Positions 5,084 to 10,006 of a stretch of DNA of 10,006 nt are shown in pieces. Both the position numbers and the translations under genes were made by a program. Where the stretch lies: assembly GCA_021812735.1 (NCBI GenBank), contig JAKAMV010000289.1, positions 1 through 10,006 on the forward strand, written 5' to 3'. The notes beneath the pieces are model-generated. The model was not told where the DNA came from and made no database searches. It was given only the letters and a program-made list of their open reading frames with translations. How positions within the stretch are numbered: position 1 is the stretch's first letter; each line of letters opens with the position of its first letter. This DNA comes from Chloroflexota bacterium (GTDB lineage Bacteria > Chloroflexota > Limnocylindria > Limnocylindrales > CSP1-4).

Positions 5084-5611
5084 ATGGTCGATGGGGCGCA
5101 GGCGCAGGCGGGCGGAAACCTGCTGTCGCTGCGCACGACCAGCGACCAGCACCACGCCCGGATGATCCCTCATGTCGACCGGCTCCTCCAGCTGGCAGAG
5201 ATGGTCGGCCACGTCGAGTGCTCGTCCCTGCACGCGATGTTCGACGAGGAGTTCCGGTTCGTCACCGGCACGCTCGTGCCGCACATGGAGGTCATCGAGC
5301 GCAACCTCTACGGGCGCATCGAGGCCGAGCTCTCGGGCCACCACTCGCTGGCGCCGATGCGCGAGGAGCACCGGACCATCAACCGCCTGGTGGCGGAGCT
5401 CGGCCGGTACCGCGCCCACGCCGACGAGTGCACGTGGAGCGCGGTGGAGGGCATGGCGCTCCGGCGCGTGCTGTACCGGCTGCACGCACTGCTCAAGGTC
5501 CACCTCGCCGAGGAGGAGCTGTACCTCGAGGTGCTCGAGCGGAACCTCGACGACGCGGAGAAGGATGTGCTCGCCCGCAGCCTCGGCCACGCGATGGCGG
5601 AGGGGCTCTAG
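5084..5611 (+). CDS. Hemerythrin-like di-iron protein (copy 1)
   Basis: 175 aa, one hemerythrin-type four-helix domain. Candidate iron ligands in order are His24/His30 (HHARMIPHVDRL), His67 with Glu72 (PHMEVIE), His87 (GHHSLAPM), His96 (REEHRTI) and His140 with Glu143/Glu144 (LLKVHLAEEE). Such proteins bind O2, NO or iron in the cytoplasm; which applies here is unknown. An ATG 63 bp upstream (5021) is in frame, but ATG 5084 is preferred: AGGAG lies ten bases before it and the extra 21 residues have no conserved character. It is the paralogue of the protein at 6181-6669, aligning without gaps from His24 to His140, and it is convergent with the PadR gene, with stops overlapping in CTAG (5608-5611). 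Confidence 0.82.
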   Translation: MVDGAQAQAGGNLLSLRTTSDQHHARMIPHVDRLLQLAEMVGHVECSSLHAMFDEEFRFVTGTLVPHMEVIERNLYGRIEAELSGHHSLAPMREEHRTINRLVAELGRYRAHADECTWSAVEGMALRRVLYRLHALLKVHLAEEELYLEVLERNLDDAEKDVLARSLGHAMAEGL

Positions 5612-6150
5612 GGCAGCGGCGACGGGCCCGGGTGGCTGGAGACCCAGGCCAGGTAGGCCGCGTCGAACTCGGCGATCAGGCGATGCCGCTCCTTCATGAC
5701 CGCCGCCCACTCGTCGAGCGCTCGCGACCCGACCGCCGTGATCGTGTACTCGCGCCTGGCCGGTCCCGTGCCAGTGGTCCACGCCGAGACGACCTGGCCC
5801 ACCTGCTCCAGATCGCGCAGGGTGCGGTACACCTGCCCGACGTCGAGCGCCGCGTCGGTCATGCCGATCTCGGTGAGCAGGCCCACGATGGCGTAGCCGT
5901 GCGTACACCCGTTCGCGAGGGCCATCAGGACGAACGGCTCGAGCCAGCGATGGTGCGCCGCGACGGGCGACCAGCCGCGGTGGGTCGGCGCGCCGGCGCC
6001 GTCGCGGGACGTCGCGATCGCCTGGCCGCCCGTGACGAGCTCCGCGGCCGCGGCCGCGTCGGGGCTCGGCGGCGCGGCGGCGGATGCGGCCCTGGCGGGA
6101 CGCACGGCGGTCGCGACCGTCTTGCGGGTGGCGGCTCGTCTGGGGGCCAT
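5608..6150 (-). CDS. PadR-family transcriptional regulator with an Ala-rich N-terminal extension
   Basis: 180 aa from ATG 6148-6150. The PadR winged helix spans about residues 69-141: LEPFVLMALANGCTHGYAI, then DVGQVYRTLRDLEQVGQV (recognition-helix region), then the wing with PARREYTITAVG. A C-terminal helix (ALDEWAAVMKERHRLIAEF) provides dimerisation. PadR proteins are usually dimeric repressors answering small ligands. The first ~65 residues are Ala/Pro/Arg-rich, low in complexity and probably disordered; this extension is unusual for the family. A TTG seven codons upstream is possible but less likely; neither start has a clear Shine-Dalgarno. It lies 30 bp after the hemerythrin copy 2 stop and is probably the last gene of the Hdr/Qmo-like operon. 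Control of that operon or the neighbouring hemerythrin is inferred from position only. Confidence 0.85.
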   Translation of the reverse strand: MAPRRAATRKTVATAVRPARAASAAAPPSPDAAAAAELVTGGQAIATSRDGAGAPTHRGWSPVAAHHRWLEPFVLMALANGCTHGYAIVGLLTEIGMTDAALDVGQVYRTLRDLEQVGQVVSAWTTGTGPARREYTITAVGSRALDEWAAVMKERHRLIAEFDAAYLAWVSSHPGPSPLP

Positions 6151-6180
6151 CGCCCGGTGTCCCGACGCCAAGCGGCCGAC

Positions 6181-6669
6181 TCAGCCGGCGACGGGATGCT
6201 CGAGCGCGGCCGCGATCACCTCGGACAGGTCCGAGCCGCCGCCACGGTCGATGATCCGCAGGTACGCCTCCTCCTCGGCCAGGTGGACCTTGAGGAGGGC
6301 GTACAGCCCGAAGATCACGCGCCGCAGCGCCAGGCTTCGGCCGAGTGTGACGCGACCCTCCCGGGTCTCGGCCGACAGCTTCGCGAAGTCGCCCACCAGC
6401 TTGCGGATCTCGTCGTGCTCGTTGCGCATGGGGCGCATCGAGTGCCGGTTCTGGAACATCCGCTCCAGCTCCGGGTAGACGCTCCGCTCAGCCGCGTCGA
6501 TGTGCGGCAGCAGCGTCCCGTTGAGGAACTCGTTGCTCGCCACGACCCGGGCCCGGATGTCGTCCGCGCTCGCGGTCAGCAGCATGTCGGCCAGCTCGGG
6601 AAGGCGGTCGACATGGGCAAGGATCCGCTCGTGGTGCTCATGCGCCACCTGCGGCAGGGACTGGGTCAT
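6181..6669 (-). CDS. Hemerythrin-like di-iron protein (copy 2)
   Basis: 162 aa, one hemerythrin-type domain. Candidate ligands are His13/His19 (HHERILAHVDRL), His56 with Glu61 (PHIDAAE), His76 (RHSMRPM), His85 (RNEHDEI) and His129 with Glu132/Glu133 (LLKVHLAEEE). It shares HVDRL, GTLxPH, PMRxEH and ALLKVHLAEEE with the copy at 5084-5611. The ATG (6667-6669) overlaps the stop of the HdrC-cytochrome b fusion by 4 bp, and a strong AAGGAGGT (6676-6683) sits six bases upstream inside that gene. It is thus made from the same message as the Hdr/Qmo-like proteins. A role as O2/NO sensor or scavenger protecting the Fe-S proteins is a reasonable inference. Confidence 0.85.
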   Translation of the reverse strand: MTQSLPQVAHEHHERILAHVDRLPELADMLLTASADDIRARVVASNEFLNGTLLPHIDAAERSVYPELERMFQNRHSMRPMRNEHDEIRKLVGDFAKLSAETREGRVTLGRSLALRRVIFGLYALLKVHLAEEEAYLRIIDRGGGSDLSEVIAAALEHPVAG

Positions 6670-7874
6670 CGCTGGACCTCCTTCGGCTGTGCCGCCAGGC
6701 CGACGAAGAACAGGGCCGTCGGCCGGTAGACGGCATGGGCCAGCTTCATGAATGGGGCGAGGAGCACCAGCTCCATCGCGACTGCAACGTGGACGAGGAA
6801 CAGCCAGTAGCCCCACGACGGGGTGCCCGGCAGGTAGAGCGCCAACTCGATGGTGAAGCCCGTGACCGCGGTGACCCACAGGAGCGTCAGCAGCAGCCAG
6901 TCGGCCGTGGTGGAGCCGGTCACCGAGCGGTTCGCCTTGCGGTAGCGGTCGATGATCAGCACCGTTGCGCCGTAGAGCAGCGAGGCGCCGGCCAGCGTGC
7001 CGAGCAGGCGAACCGGGTACCAGATCGGCACCAGGGCGCCGGTGGCCTTGACGCCGATCAGGGCGAGCCCGTAGTCGAGGCCGGTGGCCGCCAGCAGTCC
7101 GACGAAGCCCCACACCACCATCGCATGGACCAGCCAGCGGCGCCGGTACCAGGGCACGGCCTTCGCCACGTCGTCGGCCGCGCACTCGTCGCGGAAGCGG
7201 ACCTGGCCGAACGACTCTCGGCCGATGGCGAACCACAGGGCGCGCCCGGTCCGGGCGAGCCCGGGCCGACTGCCGAGGACGCTCCGCAGGGAGACGCCCT
7301 CCTTGCGCCCGATGTCGCGGATCATGGTGACCACGCCGGCGAGGCCGGCCAGCGCCACCACGAGCATCACCACGACGCCGGTGTTGTGGACCAGCTCCTC
7401 TGGGATGAACGCCCAGATCGAGAAGCCCTCGCCCGGCATCGCCCCGTGGTGGGAGTACATGAACAGCGCGAAGAAGAGGGCGATGGCCACCGCGAGCACC
7501 GACGCGAGCACCGGGCGCGTGTACATCGTCTTGGCGAGGCGGGTCTTGTCGTAGGAGGCGATCGCGTAGCGGCGCGTCGCCGCCATGAACTCCGAGGGGT
7601 CCGCCTTGGTGGGGCAGGACTCGGAGCACGCACCGCACTGGTAGCACGTCCACAGCTCCTTGGAGGACAGCAGCGCGTCCTTCATGCCCAGCTGGGCGTA
7701 GCGGATGATGCGACGAGGGAACGTGCCGTCAGTCTGGCTCATCGGGCAGGTGGCCGAGCAGGTGCCGCACGAGAAGCAGGCGCTGATGTCGGTGGCGCCG
7801 AACTTCTGGATCTCGGGGTAGAGGCCCAGGTCAACCGAGACCGGAGCCGCAGCGGGAATGGTGGTTGCGGTCAT
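6666..7874 (-). CDS. HdrC-like ferredoxin fused to cytochrome b (QmoC/HdrE-like) membrane subunit
   Basis: 402 aa. The N-terminal HdrC-like part binds two [4Fe-4S] clusters: Cys33, 36, 39, 43 (ACFSCGTCSATCP) and Cys77, 80, 83, 87 (WTCYQCGACSESCP). The rest is a membrane cytochrome b of the NarI/HdrE/DsrM kind with about six transmembrane helices (roughly 121-140, 163-185, 247-275, 289-307, 325-347 and 354-376). His163, His250, His362 and His380 are candidate haem ligands in or beside helices. This HdrC plus HdrE order is that of QmoC, the membrane subunit that exchanges electrons between an HdrA-type flavoprotein and menaquinone. The ATG directly abuts the TAG of the upstream small gene (no gap), and the stop overlaps hemerythrin copy 2. 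The electron direction cannot be told from sequence. Confidence 0.9.
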   Translation of the reverse strand: MTATTIPAAAPVSVDLGLYPEIQKFGATDISACFSCGTCSATCPMSQTDGTFPRRIIRYAQLGMKDALLSSKELWTCYQCGACSESCPTKADPSEFMAATRRYAIASYDKTRLAKTMYTRPVLASVLAVAIALFFALFMYSHHGAMPGEGFSIWAFIPEELVHNTGVVVMLVVALAGLAGVVTMIRDIGRKEGVSLRSVLGSRPGLARTGRALWFAIGRESFGQVRFRDECAADDVAKAVPWYRRRWLVHAMVVWGFVGLLAATGLDYGLALIGVKATGALVPIWYPVRLLGTLAGASLLYGATVLIIDRYRKANRSVTGSTTADWLLLTLLWVTAVTGFTIELALYLPGTPSWGYWLFLVHVAVAMELVLLAPFMKLAHAVYRPTALFFVGLAAQPKEVQR

Positions 7875-8120
7875 CTAGGACACCCGCCCGGTGGGCTCGT
7901 AGCGGAAGTAGCCGTCGTCCTCGCTGCCCTTGATCTCGGCCAGCCAGCCGTAGCGACGCATGCCCATCACCCAGAACACGGTCTCGTGGGCGGGGGCGCC
8001 GATGGCCGCGGCGATCTCGGGGACGGACTTGGGGCCGTCGGCAAGTGCGGCGAGGATGCGCGGCCGCCAGACCGCCTCCTCACGGATGACCTCGCGGACA
8101 TCCCGATTGGCTGCAGGCAT
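7875..8120 (-). CDS. Small winged-helix-like protein inside the Hdr/Qmo-like operon
   Basis: 81 aa with no membrane segment and no cysteine. Residues 8-62 read as three helices followed by a wing: VREVIREEAVWRPRILAAL, then SVPEIAAAIGAPAHETVFW as a helix-turn-helix, then GMRRYGWLAEIK and a short beta wing with GYFRYEP. The closest recognisable type is a MarR/ArsR-like wHTH, but I cannot name a family. The ATG (8118-8120) shares its A with the HdrA stop (TGATG), and GGAGG lies about ten bases upstream; the TAG abuts the next ATG. Such tight placement between two subunit genes suggests either a small structural or assembly partner of the complex or a local regulator. The frame extends further upstream inside hdrA but without conserved sequence. 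Confidence 0.75.
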   Translation of the reverse strand: MPAANRDVREVIREEAVWRPRILAALADGPKSVPEIAAAIGAPAHETVFWVMGMRRYGWLAEIKGSEDDGYFRYEPTGRVS

Positions 8121-9889
8121 CAGACGGGCACCTCCGCCATGTTGGTGATCATCTCCGTGACCTGGGCGTCGGTGTAGCCCAGCAGGTCGATGGCGTTCTC
8201 GGGGCAGTACGGGACGCAGCCGCCGCAGCCCTTGCAGCTGGCCGGGTCGATGCCCGCGAAGTGGCGGTCGCCCCCCTCGGCCATCTTGATCGCGTCGTAC
8301 GGGCAGGTCGTGAGGCAGTCGCCGCACGCGGTGCACCGGTCCGCGTCGACCACGGCCACCAGCGGGTCGAGCTCGGTGAAGCCCTTCTTGAGGATCGCGG
8401 CGCTCTGGGTGACCGCGGCCAGAGCCTGGGTGACCGACTCGGCGGACGTCTTGGGGCCCTGGCAGGCGCCGGCGATCAGCACGCCGTCCACCACGGTCTC
8501 CACCGGGCGGAGCTTGGGGTGGATCTCGTTGAAGAACCCGTCCGCTCCCTTGGGCAGCTTGAGCACGTCCACGAGCGCCTGGTTGTCGCGCGGGACCATG
8601 CCGGTCACCAGGACCACCAGGTCGACGGGAAGCGCGAGCTCAGTGCGCTCGGTGAGCAGGTCGCGCACCATGACCGTGAGCTTGCCGTTGGCGCCCACGG
8701 CGACTGTCGGCGGCTCCTCGTTGTCGAACTTGAGGAACACGGACCCGGCGTCGCGGGCCTCGGTGTACAGCGGCTCGAACTTGCCGTATGTCCGCATGTC
8801 GCGGTACAGGTGGAACTGCCGGACCGACGAGTCGAGGCCGGACACCGCGACGGCGGTCTGCACCGTCGCCGCGCAGCAGAACCTCGAGCAGTACTGGTTG
8901 GAGCAGCCCGCGGTGCCGCGGCTGCCCACGCAGTAGATGTAGGCGACGCTGCGGACCGGGCGGCCCTTCCAGGCGAGCGGGCCGTGGGCCGCGTCCACCA
9001 TCTCCTTGAACTGCGGGAGGGTGACCACGCCCTCGGTGCCGAACCCGAGCTCGCCATCCTCGGGCGTGTAGCTGTCGAAACCGGTGGCCACCACGACCGA
9101 GCCCACGGCGACGTCGATGGTGCCCGCGCCCTCGGCGCCCACGCGGACGCTCACGTGGTAGTTGCCGAAGCTGCCGGCCTTGCCGACCACCTCGGCCCCG
9201 GTGAGGATCGTGATCGCAGGTCGGCGCTTGACCTCGGCGACGAGGCCCTCGACCAGTTGCCGCCCGTCCTTGTCGTGCGGGTACATCGTGCCGAGCTGCT
9301 TGACCCAGCCGCCGAGCGAGAGCTCCCGCTCCACGAGCGTGACCCGGAGGCCGACGTCCGCGAGGCCGATCGCCGCCCGGAGGCCGGCGATGCCGCCGCC
9401 GATCACGAGCGTGTGGGGGATCGTGTCCACCACCATCGGCTCGAGCGGCACGGTGTTCCGCGTCCGCCCGATGCCGGCCATCACCAGTGCGGTCGCCTTG
9501 GCGGTGGCGCCCGCGTGGTCGTCCGTGTGCACCCACGAGCACTGCTCGCGGATGTTGACCTGGGTGTACTCGTAGGGGTTCAGGCCGGCGCGCGACGCGA
9601 CGCCGCGGAACGTGTACGTGTGGAGCTTGGGCGAGCAGGACGCCACGACCAGGCCGTCAAGGTTGTTGGCCCTGATGTCAGCCTCGATGTCCTGCTGCGA
9701 GGCGTCGGAGCAGGCGAACATCGTGGTCCGCGACACGACGACGTCGCCGTCGTGCCGGATGTCCTCGACGACCTTCTCGACGTCGACGTAGTCGCTGATG
9801 TTGCCGCCGCAGTGGCAGACGTACACGCCGATGCGGCGCCCGCCCACGGCGTCCTGGGCCGGGGGGGTGGTCAGGGTGTCGTCGCTCAT
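8120..9889 (-). CDS. hdrA: HdrA-type FAD/Fe-S heterodisulfide reductase subunit A (HdrA/QmoB-like)
   Basis: 589 aa. An N-terminal domain carries VCHCGGNI (Cys25, Cys27), Cys60 and Cys85 (ASCSPKLH), followed by the typical GLNPYEY and NIREQCSWVH. The FAD-binding core begins LVIGGGIAGLRAA (161-173). A Cys-rich block YCVGSRG and NQYCSRFCC (319-339) follows, then GACQGPK (474-480). Two C-terminal [4Fe-4S] ferredoxin motifs are Cys519, 522, 525, 529 and Cys552, 555, 558, 562. This is the complete HdrA architecture: a cytoplasmic flavoprotein that splits or joins electron flows between Fe-S partners. No HdrB (CCG-domain) gene is in the window, so a methanogen-type heterodisulfide reductase is not supported; pairing with the QmoC-like gene points to a quinone-linked complex. 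The ATG (9887-9889) overlaps the upstream stop by 4 bp. Confidence 0.93.
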   Translation of the reverse strand: MSDDTLTTPPAQDAVGGRRIGVYVCHCGGNISDYVDVEKVVEDIRHDGDVVVSRTTMFACSDASQQDIEADIRANNLDGLVVASCSPKLHTYTFRGVASRAGLNPYEYTQVNIREQCSWVHTDDHAGATAKATALVMAGIGRTRNTVPLEPMVVDTIPHTLVIGGGIAGLRAAIGLADVGLRVTLVERELSLGGWVKQLGTMYPHDKDGRQLVEGLVAEVKRRPAITILTGAEVVGKAGSFGNYHVSVRVGAEGAGTIDVAVGSVVVATGFDSYTPEDGELGFGTEGVVTLPQFKEMVDAAHGPLAWKGRPVRSVAYIYCVGSRGTAGCSNQYCSRFCCAATVQTAVAVSGLDSSVRQFHLYRDMRTYGKFEPLYTEARDAGSVFLKFDNEEPPTVAVGANGKLTVMVRDLLTERTELALPVDLVVLVTGMVPRDNQALVDVLKLPKGADGFFNEIHPKLRPVETVVDGVLIAGACQGPKTSAESVTQALAAVTQSAAILKKGFTELDPLVAVVDADRCTACGDCLTTCPYDAIKMAEGGDRHFAGIDPASCKGCGGCVPYCPENAIDLLGYTDAQVTEMITNMAEVPV

Positions 9890-10005
9890 GCCGGCACCAT
9901 CTCGATCTGCGGCAGGGCGGTCTTGGTCCGCTCGAGGTGCGCCGCCACCTGTGCGGCGGCCGCACCCGCGTGGACGATCGAGTCCGCGATGTCCTTGGCG
10001 CCCGA
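9886..10005 (-). CDS. HdrA-like protein, C-terminal fragment (possible QmoA-like subunit)
   Basis: Only the last 39 residues are in the window; the frame runs off the right edge. It begins SGAKDIADSIVHAGAAAAQV and ends EMVPA. The block G-A-K-D-I-x-x-S/T-V/I-x2-A-x-A-A-A is the end of the HdrA flavin domain (usually GPKDI.DTVAQASAAA) and aligns with GPKTSAESVTQALAAVTQS (residues 478-496) in the downstream HdrA. Unlike that protein, it ends about 25 residues after the block with no C-terminal ferredoxin clusters. The TGA (9886-9888) overlaps the ATG of the next gene. This would make two HdrA-type subunits in tandem, as in QmoA-QmoB. The assignment rests on one short motif. Confidence 0.6.
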   Translation of the reverse strand, partial: SGAKDIADSIVHAGAAAAQVAAHLERTKTALPQIEMVPA

Positions 10006-10006
10006 C

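Noticed and set aside
4940..5908. Upstream in-frame extension of the Virulence_fact-type protein to 427 aa.
   Set aside because: The added sequence has no domain and is antisense to hemerythrin and part of padR; the ATG at 4939 has GGAGGT at good spacing.
4993..6729. Long plus-strand open frame (578 codons) across both hemerythrin genes and padR.
   Set aside because: It has no recognisable domain and runs out of frame or antisense to genes with clear motifs and ribosome-binding sites.

Overview
The window is a dense, high-GC bacterial segment with frequent GTG starts, 4-bp start/stop overlaps and very short intergenic gaps. This style suits Actinomycetota or a high-GC Chloroflexota lineage. 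No ribosomal or other phylogenetic marker is present, so the assignment is tentative. I see no insertion sequence, CRISPR array, tRNA or rRNA.

Layout. (1) Positions 3-595, plus strand: the tail of a TauE/SafE-type anion permease, overlapped by 4 bp by a DUF1634 membrane protein. (2) 613-2239, minus strand: a DUF2892 membrane peptide, an ECF sigma factor carrying its own C-terminal zinc-finger anti-sigma-like domain, and a class I SAM methyltransferase. All three overlap; a sigma-like promoter candidate lies upstream. (3) 2322-4115, minus strand: glutaredoxin, a solitary GroES and a sulfide:quinone-oxidoreductase-like flavoprotein. A promoter framed by two TTGCGCAA palindromes precedes them. 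(4) 4200-4624: about 425 bp without a convincing gene, holding a 22-bp direct repeat and four 6-3-6 hairpins. (5) 4625-5611: a small Virulence_fact-type protein (minus) diverging from a hemerythrin-like protein (plus). (6) 5608-10005, minus strand: one tightly coupled set, in transcription order an HdrA-like protein (only its tail is in the window), a 589-aa HdrA, an 81-aa winged-helix protein, an HdrC-cytochrome b fusion resembling QmoC, a second hemerythrin, and a PadR regulator. The PadR stop overlaps the stop of the convergent first hemerythrin.

How the genes may work together (inference). The common theme is sulfur and electron-transfer redox chemistry. An SQR-like enzyme would feed sulfide electrons to the quinone pool. 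A Qmo/Hdr-like complex would join soluble flavin/Fe-S electron carriers to membrane quinone through the cytochrome b fusion. Glutaredoxin handles thiols. The TauE/SafE permease may move a sulfur oxyanion. The hemerythrins, one made from the Hdr/Qmo transcript, could sense or buffer oxygen or NO near oxygen-sensitive Fe-S clusters, with the PadR protein as local regulator. The most unusual points are the Hdr/Qmo-hemerythrin-PadR operon, the sigma/anti-sigma fusion that overlaps DUF2892 by 217 bp, the SQR-like protein lacking the middle cysteine, and the structured intergenic region.
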